Source: Membranipora membranacea
Lineage: Eukaryota; Bryozoa; Gymnolaemata; Cheilostomatida; Membraniporidae
Direction of reading: 5' to 3'
NCBI GenBank assembly: GCA_914767715.1
Contig: OU612069.1
Span: forward strand, 4,774,001 to 4,838,000
DNA length: 64,000 nt
The position numbers and the translations under genes are program-made. The notes under the pieces are model-generated. The model was not told where the DNA came from, made no database searches, and was given only the letters and a program-made list of their open reading frames with translations. Positions 37,593 through 50,580 of the stretch are shown here, piece by piece; position 1 is the stretch's first letter, and each line of letters opens with the position of its first letter.

Positions 37593-38275
37593 CTCAGATT
37601 TGTTTTACATTGAGGCAGCCCACCTATTTGGCTAACCGAATCCTCAAAAGTAACAACATTATTATCTTGTTGCAGTATAGATACAGTCCTAGGGCACGAT
37701 TTTGAAAAAATGTACAAATTCAACCGTAACAGGAATGCTGTCAATGGTTATTTCTAGACTGCAATTCATAAATGGTGATAAATACACCAAGGTTGACCAT
37801 ACAGATACCAGCTCACTGAAAATGCAGCAGAATATTTCACAAAGAATATTATGTGTGTTATTAGGGGTGAGCCCTCCAGACACACAATTGTCATAATCCT
37901 ATACTCATCCAGCATAATTACATTAGTATTTTTCAATAATAAAAATATTGGGATGACATTCGTGTAAAATTTAAGCTAAAAATATTTGGGTGTATTTTGA
38001 AAATGCTATCGTTGAACAGTATCCACTGAAAAAGCCATACACAAACCATGTTTCGGAATATAGAAACATACGAAGTGAGGATGGTAAAGCATAAACACCT
38101 CTCCCCCGAGCGCAATAACTCCCGGAAGAAGGTTTACCCAGCTAGCCAAGAGTGAAGTGATCGCAATATTGTATAACTTTTTTATAAGCATGGACCATGG
38201 TTTTGTTGAGTAGAGCGAGTGTGGATAATTGAATGTCGACAAGGTGTCATGGTCGATTTCAAAAATGTGAAGTCG

Positions 38276-39429
38276 GTTAGTCGGTGTTGATTTTTATTTT
38301 TAAGCACCCACCACCAGGTAAGTGGCTGACAGGATACCCGACCGTCAGCTTATGTCCATGCGGACACAGTTGGGGGGGGGGGACGACAACCTGTACTGGT
38401 GTAGACGGAAGGGCAACTTGTTTTAATGGACAGACCAATTATGCTGAACAGGCATAGGCGCATAGTCAAAACGGAATGCCCAACTTCTTCAGCATGATCC
38501 GAAGCCTTTACCGACTGGCCCCTAGTGAAATTACATTGCTGCTAGCATGGTGCCTAGTTGACATTATGCTGAGAACAGCTTAAATTAAGAGATTGTATGT
38601 GCCAGTCAAAAGTCTTCATCCAAAGGAACAGATGTTATAGCTCGTGTAAAATTTACACAAATTTGGAGCAGTCAAGTGCTCTAAATAGCAAGATTGCTCT
38701 TGTATGATGACTGTAATGACTAAATACTTTAAAACACCACTGACTATTACTGACCCTTATTTGAGCGGACCTAAATAGACCTACATGAGCATGCATGCAA
38801 TGACTTGTTCATGTTCTAGCTTGGAATTAAATATCCAATCAAAGGAAGCAAGCATTTTCACATTTACTACACGGCACTTAGACATACTTCTTGTGTTACA
38901 CTTATTTAGTCTAAGAGGGGAATAAGTGACAATAACAGCAGGTACTCCCATTATTATGTCATAAGCCTGATCAGTGTAAACATCCCTCAATCTCTAGCCC
39001 ATATTTGGTGATGCTCACTTCCTTTTGCCATTATTGATCTAAGCCAAGATCTTGCCAATGTGACGCTCATCGAATTAAGTCACAATATATCGAAACAGAC
39101 TTTTAGAAACCAATCTGATCAAACACTATTTTCTCTTGACAGACTCATTCGAGAACAAACTACTGCAGCATGTCTAGCAATCCTGTTTCAGGAGAGCGAG
39201 TTGTGAAACTGAATGAAAATGACAAAAGGAGGGGGCATTCTTACTTGGAAAATAGCCAGTCTTGTCTTTTCTAATTAAATGAGAGCTCCAATTCAGGATT
39301 GATTAATCAAACTTAATTGAATTGTGTGCATGATAGATTTTTGTAGAGTTTCCGAAAAAAAAAATATATAAGCAAAAGGAAGTTAAATATTAAATCAAAA
39401 TCAGACTTCCCAATTTTAGGTTCTTCTCA
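38276..39429. repeat. A-J-K monomer, copy 5
   Basis: No gene seen. A block resumes at TCGGTGTTGATTTTTATTTT (38281), G-run at 38372, J near 38770, K to 39.35 kb. Confidence 0.75.
38372..38382. repeat. Poly-G tract of A block
   Basis: Eleven G at the same relative position as in the A block at 16784, followed by an extra ACG before ACAACCTGT. Confidence 0.9.
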
Positions 39430-39610
39430 AAAGACAGTTAGTCAAATTTATCCCTGTTGTCAGGGGAATACCACGGCCACTGGGATTTAATAAAAACACT
39501 GAAAGGCAATAAATCTATTACAAAATGGGTGCTCAATCAGTCTGTGTCACAATCCCAATGTTTCTGTCCAGCGACCAGCAATGCATTATAAGTAACACCA
39601 AACAATACTG
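39430..39610 (-). repeat. E5 element, copy 3 (frame broken)
   Basis: Homologous to the other E5 copies, but a roughly 15-bp deletion removes part of the SCKRLGHR region and shifts the frame. It is followed directly by a shortened start of the H block. Confidence 0.5.
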
Positions 39611-42230
39611 AATATACTGAAAATATGACTGTGTATACAGAAGCCTACTGTATCAGCCGAATGATTACTGAAAATAAGCGAATGCTCTCATAAATGATTG
39701 ATCCTACTAATCTGTGACTTTCACTTGTACAGAGACAGCTAGAGCTTGATAGTTGTATCATCACAAAATGCAGGGGTGTTTCTTAGATCAAATAATCATT
39801 GATATACAGGCAGCTGAATAGAGTGCTATATTGTGGATTTAAGGTTGATTGTATGAAATTTATCCCCTTGGTTTACAAGATTGTGCCAATTTCTTACCTC
39901 AACAGGTACTTTTAAATTAATCCTTATTAATAAATGTCTTATTTGGCTTCGTGAAATATTAATAGAATGAAAACAGAATTAACACGGTATCAAGAAATTC
40001 GCATGTGAAGTTTTTTAATGCGAAAGTTTACAAGATCACTTTGCAGTGAGGGTAAGCCAAAGACTAACTGAGTACTACATTGATAGTTCATTACTTGCCA
40101 CAGGGCCAACTGATACCTAATGTAACTACAGCTGCTATCCCGACAAATTCAATACAAATTCAACTCGACTTGTTTTTTTCAGGCATGACCTCATCTTGGC
40201 CGACAACTGTAATGTAAAATGAGCAGTTATTCTTTTTTTTTCAGTTATCGCTTTTGTTGTTACAGCTCATGCCCGCCCCATTAATTTTTGATTGTTTTAC
40301 TCGTTTGATAATTTTCCAATCAATTTTTACCTAAAACACGCCACCAAGACCAGTAAATTAATTAATTTGTAAGGCCCAGTTATAGGGGAGCGGGGGACTT
40401 ACAGCACCTCTGTCAAACCCAAAAAGCTTCATCTCTTTAACCCAAAAAAGTTTATTTGGTGTTCCACTGCGCTGCGCTGCACAGGATAGTCATCGATGAC
40501 AGGATCACATCTGGAAGCTGAAAATCCCTCCTGATTAGGAAGCCTTAACCTAAGCAACCCTGATTATCACAATAAGCAACATTTTAAATGATTTAGATTT
40601 ATTTATGATTATAATCTTAGCAATCTTAGAAGTTGTGCCCGTTTCAGATTTTCTTAAGGATGTCAAATAACTCTATTTCAGTAAAAAAAGTGATCATACT
40701 TGATAGTAGTCGGCTACATTTTAGTAATTGCTACGGGAAATACACCCTAGGCATCGTACTTTTGAACTTGAGATGACTAAATGGTATTGGAAATCTCAGT
40801 TTATCTTACTCTTTACCAGAAAGTGATGACGATGAATGGAGTCAGTTGCCCAATAATCAAGTTATTGATGTTCCTAAACTCGTTTGGCAGATCAAGCAAT
40901 ATTTATCAAGCTGGTCTACATGGCCATACAGAGCAGCACAAACCTTTCTTGCACAAATTAACAACAGTTCAAGGCTGTGAATGCCTTCCCAAAACTCTCC
41001 TGATTTGATGACTGCTGGCCTGATTCATGCCTGGGTTGTATTGCTATTTAGGTGAACTGAGATTTTCAGTCCAAGAATATTTCTTGCCAAAGTAATTGTT
41101 ATTATTATGATTACCAAATTTTAGATTCACTAAGTTATTTTTATAAATACAGGATTTTCAAGTGGGAGATGTGGAGTGAACGCCATCACAAATACTTTCA
41201 AGAATTAATATCAAAAAACATATTATTGTGATAAAATTATGGTTATTTAAGTACTGCACAACTATCCGGTAGAAACTGTGTCGTTTGCTTATTTAAGCCT
41301 GCATGACAAGAATAAGTACCATTTTCAACAGCATGATAAGAGCGTTTGAATTTGTAAGAACAGAATTCCTAATTTGGCAATACGTGAGTGTAGACTTGTG
41401 ATACAGATAGTAGTTTGAACTCAATCTGTGCTGCCCATAATTATTTATTATTATTATGAATTTGTAGGATATTCATTCTTAATATGAGCCAATTGTTACA
41501 TTTTAAATGAAATTATTTTCAGATACATAGACTTTGAGCTAGCCTGCCAGCATGTCCGACAATCAATAAAACTAATCAGGTGTTAACGACTGTGATAATA
41601 ATTAATTTCCCTTTTTGTTTGCGGTATATACTTTTGAGAAATAAACTGCTTTAGCTCATCAAATTAAGAAAGTATAGCCTCATATCTGACTGTGCATTGA
41701 TACAATGGTAAATCGTTAATTTTCATTTTTAAACAGCAACCAGAGGTGTTCGGCTGATGGGATTCCATGCTGTCCACCTGTGTCCATTTGTCCTTTGCCC
41801 ATCTGTTGGACACAATTGATGGGACAAACTGTACTGAAAAGGCATAAGCAGATGAAAAATTTGTTTTAATGGACAGGCAGTTTTAGCTGGACGGATAGAC
41901 CAAATTGAATGGCCAATTTCTTTTCAGCTCCATGACCTCCCACGTGCTCTAAATGAAATTACATTGGCGGCAAAGCGTTTTTGGACTTATCAATTTAACA
42001 AGCCACCTGGGAAAGAGGTATGTGTTGGGTACACCATGAATTGGCTAAATTTTTTATAGAAACATTGGGACAACAAAAAATAACATAGTATACCACCTGT
42101 ATTATTGAACCTTATCGGAGCAGACCTAAATAGACCTAGATGAACATGCATGCAATGGCTGGTTCATGCAACAAAGCTAAATTTAAAAAACCGCTCAATT
42201 CATCCTTATATTAGCTATATAGGCACTTAG
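39611..42230. repeat. H-I-J monomer
   Basis: No gene seen. H with short G-run near 40392, CAAGGCTGTGAATGCC near 40970, I near 41820, J near 42125. It passes to the M block after TTAGCTATATAGGCACTTAG, the same junction as at 54.28 kb. Confidence 0.75.
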
Positions 42231-43960
42231 ATTGAATACTCTTTGATAGCATGATCATAACATCATTAAAATGCTAATTATAAGCTGTTTTCTCGCATTT
42301 AACAGTGATGTATCATCATGTCAAAAATAATGTTTGACTAATACTTAGAACCAAAGATTCTGCTATAACTGACTCTGAACTCGTTTGCTGGGTTTGTGAC
42401 CTTCATTTGTAACAAGAAGTCAAATAGTTTTTAGGTTATGGAATATAGGGATCACAAAAATTCCCAGGGATCAATATATTATTAGCATTTATAAACTTGG
42501 ATTGTCAGCTTTGTGATAGGTAAACTATAAAGAACAATCCCTTTTCTTTTATGTCTACTGGTAGGAACATTTTTAATTACCAGGTGCCCAGAGAGTCTCA
42601 TTGTGAGATTGGTTGGAATTATGAATGGATTACGCTGGTTTACTTGGTGCAATAGCCAATTACAATAATTTTCCCCTTTGACTGCCGTAACAAAGAGGAT
42701 TGCATCATGATATTCCTGTGACGTAGAATAGTATGTAATGTATTTCCTATGTTTGTGCCTACAATCTGAGCAATTGACTATAGCCAACGTCACCAGGCAC
42801 TGATTTTCTTCATCCTTGATTTGGGTACACCAATCTACACATATTTCAAATTAAGACCAACAAAACGATGTTCTTTTATAAAAGACTCAGGCAATCAAAT
42901 TAGAGTCCATAATTGCAAACAGTATGATATGGTCTTCTACTCTTTAGCTCATCTGCAGGAGTGAACTCTCACTGCAGGAGCCATTGAATATTCTCAGGGT
43001 AGATAATAATAGGATAATCTCATTTATTGAACCCACCATACACAGACCATTTATAAGAGATGTTATGAAGGAACATTACACAGGTCACTAGAGATAATAA
43101 TCAGCCTTCACTCTATTGTTTCTTAGGGGATTAGGCATCTATTTGCAACATCACAACGAGGGCAGAAAAAAAAGTTGACGTTTCTAGCATGTTTAGAAGT
43201 GCATTTTATTTGAGTTATCTGGTTAATAAAAGATAATGTTTTGCCAACATTTCATCATGTTTTATGAAATTCATGATTTTTTGCATTTATTTCGTGGATT
43301 AAATAGTAATTAAACCACCAAGCCTTAACAATAACTTTCAATCATTTTAAGCTTATTCGCCTGTCAATAGACGTCTGTTGTCAAGGCGACCATATTATTT
43401 ACTAGGCGTGCATTCAGGTGAATGTAATGGCACTAAAAATTATTTTTAGCCAATAATAGAGGCGACCAAGTCTGATGAAAACAGATTTACAACAGCGATT
43501 CGAATAAACACATTAATCACAATTTTACCATGTTTGTTTTTGAGTAATGGCTGGTGACCTTGACTTCTTTGCTGCTGTCCTGTTATCATAACATTGACGC
43601 CTAGAATTAAATCTGTTAGCCACTTGTTAGGCGTGCTATTATTAAGGGGTCCAAAATTAACTCAAGCATGTTTGATCACGGCCAGGTTTTATTGAGTGCC
43701 TCTCCTTCAATAAATGCCTATAAATCATTTATTGAATTATTATCTTGGACGTGTATTAACCAGCGAATAAGATTTTTGTGATGGTTTCTGCATCAAATTT
43801 AAAAAAATGTAGGGGGAGATAAAGAGGAAACCATATAAGTCACTGAGAAGCTGAAATAACATCAAGTTGATAACAAGATGCTGCTGTTTGTAAAGGAATT
43901 TTGAAACTCGAAATCCGATCAAAATTGATTGGGTTTATAATTAAGTATGTGGGTGCAATT
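42231..43960. repeat. Truncated M-L unit carrying a MITE
   Basis: M block starts at TTGAATACTCTTTGATAGC, then near 42570 jumps into the interior of L (TTTTAATTACCAGGTGCCCA), and near 43138 jumps again to the end of L. Left inverted arm missing, right arm partial. The element at 43352-43771 is inserted. Confidence 0.7.
43352..43771. mobile_element. Inverted-repeat element (MITE-like), about 420 bp
   Basis: Seen: begins CTTATTCGCCTGTCAATAGA and ends with GCGAATAAG. The outer 24 bp are inverted repeats with about four mismatches. It interrupts a repeat that elsewhere reads CAATCATTTTGTGATGG (for example 8116). The target duplication is unclear because the site is a T-run (ATTTT on both sides is possible). 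The interior is richer in GC than the surroundings and has further short GGCG/CGCC motifs. No coding capacity. Superfamily undetermined. Confidence 0.75.
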
Positions 43961-45946
43961 GATTGTGTTACAGAAAATAATAAAACATTGTTACCATTAT
44001 TTCAATTAAGGTGCAATAATCTAGTATCTACCCTAAAATATACAGCCTATATCTTGCTCATAGAACTGGTCACAGCATTAGAGTGTCACTATACACACAT
44101 TAGTTGAGGGACAAAAAATCATGCTGCTAGATATTTTGTTATCACTTGCGCATACAAATCTTCTGTAAATAAGTGTAGGTATACTTTTAATCTTTACCAG
44201 TAGGGGATGATGTAATGAAGTCATTTGCCGAACAATCAAGTAGGCCTATTGAGATTTTCAATCTTGGTATATTTTTCCGTAAAGTAATTGTTATTATAAT
44301 CATTACCTAACTATGGATTTAATTACTTCTTTTTATAAGAATAATACAGAATCTTCAAGTGGGAGATGTGGGATGGAAGTCAAAAGTATATTGATATAGA
44401 AAAACATATTATTGTAATATGGTTATTAGAGTATTTTAAACAATAGTATGGCTTTTGGTTAGAAGATGTGTCTTTGCCCATTTAAGCCTGTGTTACAAGA
44501 TTAAAATCCATTTTTCAACAGCACAATTGGAGCAATTGAATTTGTAAGAAGATAATTCCTAATTAAGCGATATGTTGGTGTAGACTTGTGAAACAGATAG
44601 GTGTGTGAACTTGATCTTTGCTACCAAAAAAAAATGAATTTACAATGGTATTCATCGTATATATGAAGCAAATCGGTACATATTGAATTTAATTATTTTC
44701 AATAACTTGGACTATGAGCATGTCTGCCAACATGTCTGACAAACAACAAACCGATAAGGTGGTAACAACAGTAATAATTTTGTATTTTTGTCCTGGGACA
44801 GTAGTAATTTTCTCTTTTTTGTTTTTGTAAGTACTTTTGAGAGAGAAATTGCTTTAGTTTATATAATTAGGAAAGTGTAGCGAAACATTTGGCAGTTCAA
44901 TGATTCAATGAAAAATCAAGCTGTGTTGATACCTTAAGTCGTGTTGATTTTTATTTTTAAGCACTCACCACCAGGTAAGTGGCTGAAAGGATACCCGACC
45001 GTCAGCCTGTGTCCATGCGGACACAGTTTGGGGGACAACCTGTACTGGTACAGACGGAAAGGCAACTTGTTTTAATGATCAGAAAAATTTTGCTGAACAG
45101 GCATGGGCGGATAGTCAAAACGGAATGCCCAACTGCTTCAGCTTGATCTGAAGCCTTTACCGACTGGCCCCTAGTGTATTTACATTATTGCTAGCATGGT
45201 GCCTAGTTGACATTATGCTGAGAACAGCTGAAATTAAGAGATTGTATGTGCCAATTAAAAGTCTTCATCCACAAGAAGAGATGTTAGAGCCCGTGTAAAA
45301 TTTACACAAATTTGGAGCAGTCCAGTGCTCTAAATAGCAAGATTGCTGTTGTATGATAACTGTAATGACTAGATTCTTTAAAACACCACCTGTATTACTG
45401 ACCCTTATTTGAGCAGACCTAAATAGACCTAGATGAGCATGCAATGACTGGTTCATGTTCTAGCTTGAATTTAAAAAAGCAATCATAACAAGCAAGCATT
45501 TTCACATTTACTACACAGCACTTAGACGTGCTTCTTGTGTTACACTTGTTTAGACTAAGAGGGGAATAGGTGACAATAACAGCAGGTAATCCCATTATTA
45601 TGTCTTAAGACTGATCAGTGTAAACATCCCTCAATCTCTAGCCAACATTTGGTGATGTTCACTTCCTTGTGCCATCATTGATCTAAGCCATGATCTTGCC
45701 AATGCGACACCGATCGAATTAAGTCACAAACCAATCTGATCAAACACCTGTTTTCTCTTGACATACTCATTCGAAAAAAACTACTGCAGCCTGTCTAGCA
45801 TTCCTGTTTAAGTAGAGCGAGTTGTGAAAATGCATAAAAAGGACAAAATGAGGAGGCAATCTTACTTGGAAAATAGCCAGTCTTGTCTTTTCTCTTTTCA
45901 TGAGAGCTCCAATTCAGAATCGATCAATCAAACTTAATGTAGATGA
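43961..45946. repeat. A-J-K monomer, copy 6
   Basis: No gene seen. Standard order: GCTGCTAGATATTTTGTTAT near 44125, A near 44955, J near 45420, K near 45780. Confidence 0.75.
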
Positions 45947-46262
45947 TCAATTTAATTGTGTGCATGATAAATAAATGTGTTTTGAGTTTCCAAAAAAATA
46001 TATGTACGCCAAAGGAAAGTTGTTAAATATTAAATCAAAATCAGAGTTCCCAATTTTAGGTTTCTTTTTCAAAAGACAGTTAGTCAAGTTTATCCCTGTT
46101 GTCAGGGGAACACCACGGCGCTGGGATTTAATAAAAAATTGAAAAGCAATAAATCTATTACAGAATAGGTGCTCAATTAGTCTGTGTCCCAATTTCTTAC
46201 AACCCAGATGTTTCGGTCCAGTGCCCAGCATTGCATTATAAGTAGCACCAAACAATACTTAA
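45947..46262 (-). repeat. E5 element, copy 4 (longest open frame)
   Basis: Open for 102 codons from MFGATYNAMLG through KHLGCKKLGHRLIEHLFCNR and beyond into sequence that in other copies contains stops. The C-terminal part is low-complexity and probably not coding. Confidence 0.4.
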
Positions 46263-48894
46263 TAACTCTGTCAAGGTGTGAATGCCTATTACGATACAAT
46301 ACAATTAATTTAACATAAGTGCGGTACCCAGTCATTACAATGTGCAGTGAAGTGAAAAGTTATGTTTCTTATCTAACATGTCAGCTCTTTGTTGTTTGAT
46401 CTGAACCAAATTTAGTTTGCAGAACGTGATTGGCACTGAAATATTAAGAGAATGAAAACAGAATTATCATGGAATCACTGGTTGCCAAGAAATTCACACG
46501 TGAAGTTTGTTCATGCAAAAGTTTACAAGATCACTTTGCAGTGAAAGTATGCCAACGGCTAACCGAGTACTAAATTGTGAGTTCATTACTTGCAACAGGG
46601 CCAACTAATACCAAGGGTCACTTCAGCTGCTATTCCTGCAAATTCAATACAAATTTAACTTGACTTGATTTTTTTTCAGGAATGACTTCATCTTGGCCAA
46701 CAACTGTAATGTAAAATGATAAGTTATTCTGTTTTTTCAGTTATCGCTTTTGTTGTGACAGCTCATGCCTGCCCAATTAATTGTTGATTGTTTTATTCGT
46801 TTGATAATTTTCTAATCAAGTTTTACCTATAAAACGCCTCCAAGACCCAGTCAATTTATTATTTTGTTAGGCCCGTTGGAGGGGAAGGGGGGGGGGTCTT
46901 ACAGTGTCCCTGTCAAACCAAAGAAGCTTAATCTCTTTAACTTAAGAGTTTATTTGGTGTTCCACTGTGCTGCACAGGATAGTCAATAATGACAGGATCA
47001 CATCTGAAAGCCAAAAATCCCTCCTGATTAGGAAGCCCTAACCTGAGCAACCCTTATTATCACGATAAACAACATTGTAAATGATTTAGATTTAGATAAG
47101 TTTATAATCTTAGCAATCTTAGAAGTTGTGCCCATTTCTTATTTTCTTAAAAATTAGTATTTGATAGATCATTGAAATGAGGAAGTTCTAAGTTGAGTTT
47201 CCTGTTGAAAATGATGTCAAATAACTCTGTTATAGTTAAAAAAGTTTTCGTACTTGATAGTAATCGGCTGCATTTTAGTAATTGCTAAGGGATAATACAC
47301 CCGCTATGTAGGCGAATTCAGATTTTCAATCCAAGAATATTTCTTGCCAATGTAGTTGTTATTATTATAATTACCAATTTATATATTCACTTAGCTGTTT
47401 TTATAAATACAGGATTTTCAAGTGGGTGATATGGAGTGAAAGTCATCACAAATATTTTCCTGAATTAATATCAAAAAATATATTATTTGATAAAATTATG
47501 GTTATTAAAGTACTGTACAACTATCGGTTAGAAACTGCGTTGTTTGCTTATTCAAGCCTGCATTACAAGAATAACTACCCTCTTCAACAGCATGATAAGA
47601 GCGTTTGAATTTGTAAGAAGAGAATTCCTAATTTGGCAATACATGGGCGTAGACTTGTGATCCGTGCTGCCCAAAGTTACTTATTATTATTATGATTATG
47701 ATATTCATTGTTTATTTGAGCCAATTGTTACATTTTAAAAGCATTTAATTTCTGTTGCATAGGCTATGAGACAGCCTGCCAGCTATCCGACAATCAACAA
47801 AAACTAATCAGGTGGTAACGACTGTGACAATAGTTAATTTCCCTTTTTGCTTGCGGTATATACTTTTGAGAAATAAACTGCTTTAGTTCATCAAATTAAG
47901 AAATAATAGCCTCATATCTGACTGTGCATTGATACAATGGTAAATCGTTGATTTTCATTTTTAACCACCCACCAGAGGTGTGCGGCTGATGGGATTCCAA
48001 ACCGTCCAAGTGTGTCCATGTGTCCTTTGCCCATCTGTTGAACACATTTGACGGGACAACCTCTATTGAAAAGGCATAAGCAGATTGAAAATTTGTTTTA
48101 ATGGACAGACCGTTTTAGCTGGACGGATAAACAGATGGGCAACAAAAATTACATAGTATACCACCTGTATTATTGAACCTTATCGGACCAGAACTAAATA
48201 GACCTAGATGAACATGCATGTAATGGCTGGTTCATGCCAGAAAAATTAAAAAACCGCTTGATTCATCCTTAAATTAACTAATATGGCACTTATATGTATT
48301 TCTTGTGACACGCCTATTAAGACAATAATAGGGGCATGAGTGACAAAACAGCAGACTGATCAGTTTAAACATTCCTCCATCTCTAGCCCCCAATTTGTGA
48401 AACTCACTTCTTTTTGCAATCATTGATTTAAGTTTCATATATTGCCAATGCAGCGTCAATCGAACCAAGTCACAATTTATTAAAGCAGTATTTTAGAAAC
48501 GAGTCTTTGATTTGGTCAAACACTTATTTTCAATTGACATACTCATTCGAGAACAAATTACTGCAGCCTGTCTAGTAATCCTGTATAAGGAGAGCAAGTT
48601 GTGATACTGTTGAGATATTTGTATACTAGATGCATAAAAATGACAAAAGGAGAAGGTGATGTTAATTTTAAAATGTCCAGTTATGTCTTTTCTCTTTACA
48701 TGAGAGCTCCAATTCAGTGTCGATCAATGAAACTTAATAGATGGCCAATTTTAAATTTTGTGCACAATAAATATTGCTAATATTGTCAATTGTTAATATC
48801 GAATCGTAATATAATTGCATATGTATCTGCTCACATTTTCCTTGCTCCTAGTTGAATCGATGATGTACTAACTAAAATATTTGCATATAGATCC
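46263..48894. repeat. H-I-J-K' monomer of the third LRR unit
   Basis: No gene seen. The part holding CCAAGGCTGTGAATATC is deleted near 47300 (ATACACCC joined to GCTATGTAGG). I near 48050, J near 48195, K' to 48.8 kb. Confidence 0.75.
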
Positions 48895-49000
48895 GGAGTA
48901 TCAGACCAATGTTGTCCTAACCTCTTTTAGCGTCGCTATAGGGAAGCGCATCTTGCTTACTCAAAGGTACTACTGTTGCAAGCATCTGACTCACATGTTT
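48895..49000 (-). repeat. VPLSK element, copy 4 (truncated)
   Basis: Reads SQMLATVVPLSKQDALPYSD, then a stop where other copies have glutamine, and lacks the LHQLSFEENLK part through a deletion. It belongs to the unit of the exon at 49515-49655. Confidence 0.4.
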
Positions 49001-49129
49001 CTTTCTAGGTATTTCTAGTGGTGCAAGTTACGTGACTCGGGTGTGAAACTCAATCTATAATTGCTGACTAAAAATATAAGCTTATTTTACAAATATAAAT
49101 GCTGAAAACACGCATATTGCTAGTGATCC

Positions 49130-49495
49130 TAGTTGTGCGATTCAATTTAACAATTCACAGTGACATTTCACTCCTTCCATAAAAAAAGTACGGAACATTC
49201 CCTAGCCTTGGCTTCTTACTGGTATAATTGTTATGAATTGTAACTCAATGCATCATTGACAGATGTTATGACAGTGTCTTATTTTGATTTTGATTGCATT
49301 TTCTCAAACCAATTTTTCAGAGCACGTCCTTCATGCAGTTTGACAAATTTAAATATTTACGAGAAATTTTAGATGAAAATATGAATTTAAAATCCTGTGT
49401 CATTGAGATAAAACCCACTTAAAGAAAACTTTTAAGACAAATCATGTTACTCAAAGGTAGCAAACCAATTGTACAAACAGTGTGATATACTACCG
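49130..49495 (+). pseudogene. LINE reverse transcriptase fragment upstream of LRR exon C
   Basis: Diverged copy of the 12.6-kb and 31.2-kb LINE fragments (CATTGACAGATGTTATGACAG-type segment, then a FKYL-like frame), broken by stops. It is followed directly by the exon at 49515-49655. Confidence 0.6.
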
Positions 49496-49514
49496 TTGCG
49501 AGCATCCCACTCAC

Positions 49515-49655
49515 CTGTCTGGAAGGCTGGTCAAGCCACAGTCCCAAGCGATTATCTTCTTCAATGATTGAATTTGCCCCAATCCTGCAGGTAACTTCTG
49601 TAGGCCCTTATTCCAACCGAACTCTAACGACTCCAGTCCTGGCAGTGAGCAGATG
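49515..49655 (-). CDS. LRR exon C, internal exon encoding two leucine-rich repeats
   Basis: Seen: third 141-bp phase 2-2 exon on the minus strand with AG acceptor and CAG|GTGAGT donor. The cores are LESLEFGWNKGLQKLP and LKKIIAWDCGLTSLP. It is the most different of the three at the exposed positions (tryptophans at both strands), yet keeps every framework residue. Against exon A I count 14 replacement codons and 2 silent-only codons; against exon B, 15 and 4. Its intron flanks are more diverged than those of exons A and B, so the exon has stayed open through more neutral change. It sits between a LINE fragment at 49130-49490 and a second at 49855-50580. Downstream the unit goes into a post-LINE block and the E5 element instead of block B2. 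Inferred to be functional or recently functional LRR coding sequence. Confidence 0.75.
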
Positions 49656-49854
49656 CTGTGGAGGAGAAAAAATGTGATGTTAAAATATCATGCAACACTG
49701 CTTGTCAGTTCATGGAGCGCACACAATTGAGCAACACATTTGATGAATGAGTTTTGATTGATCAATTACCTAGGAAGAATTGTACCTATCAGATTTAGAT
49801 ATTGCTGTCTGAATAGATTTGGGTCTCCTTTTAATGCAAGTATCGGATGAGATA

Positions 49855-50580
49855 ATAGTAAGCATAAATCAATTGAATTGCAATCTGACGTTTCAGATAT
49901 GAATAAGTATTTATAGTGATGCAAGTTATGCGATTCAAGTTATCAAGTGATGTTTCACCTCATCCATAAAAAAATATGGAACATTGACTAGCCTTTGCTT
50001 CTGACTGGTATAATTGTAATAAATTGTTACTCAATGCATCAAAGACATATGTTATGACCTCATCCTATTTCGATATTGATTTGACTTTCTCAAACTTAGT
50101 TTTCAGGGCATGTCCTTCAAGCAGTCTGACAGACTATATCATAAAGCAATTTGAGATAAAATGAGATGAGATAAATGTATGAACTTTGAATCCGATGTCT
50201 ATGAGATTGAACGAAACCTAACCCAATCAGAGCAAAGAGAAAGAGAGAAATCGTAAGTTTTTGAATGGAATGTTAGCTGCAGTCGTGTAGGCAGGGTAAA
50301 TAAAACCAAAGATTAAATAATCCACTCCATTTCCTAATTGCTCAAATGAATATATTTAAAGTAGTCCAAAGAGTCGATAACAGATGCTTAAACATCATAA
50401 ATCTAAATTGACATAAACCTGAGACAAGACAAAGGCATATCAATTCCACCATCAAGTGGTACCATTATTTATACCTCTCAACAATTTTAAAATGTATATA
50501 AGTGATCATGAAATAATAGTTGAATTAAGGTTGTATCCCTAACCATGTGGATTCATAATTCTTAGGTGGACCTCTGGTTG
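49855..50580 (+). pseudogene. LINE fragment downstream of LRR exon C
   Basis: A second LINE copy that restarts upstream of the RT segment (second CATCAAAGACATATGTTATG segment near 50036), so the exon here is flanked by two long overlapping direct repeats. The 3' part matches 13430-13620 and 59570-59760. The C-terminal FNDLP motif is deleted. Dead by stops and indels. Confidence 0.6.

Larger units (their letters stand above)
36291..38275. other. Single-copy segment that is an imperfect tandem duplication
   Basis: Seen: 36285-36990 and 37260-38270 are direct repeats (AATATCATAAGAAGCAACAA; TAGCCAAGAGTGAAGTGATC; GACAAGGTGTCATGGTCGAT). The second copy has about 360 extra bases at 37690-38110. The spacer 37000-37250 is unusually GC-rich for this window (GGTGCGCTCCGACCTGCC) and unclassified. 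Each copy carries the short minus-strand ORF annotated separately. Confidence 0.75.

Noticed and set aside
42482-42793. 103-codon minus-strand frame.
   Set aside because: It spans the junction between M and L blocks at about 42570, so it is created by the rearrangement; no motif.
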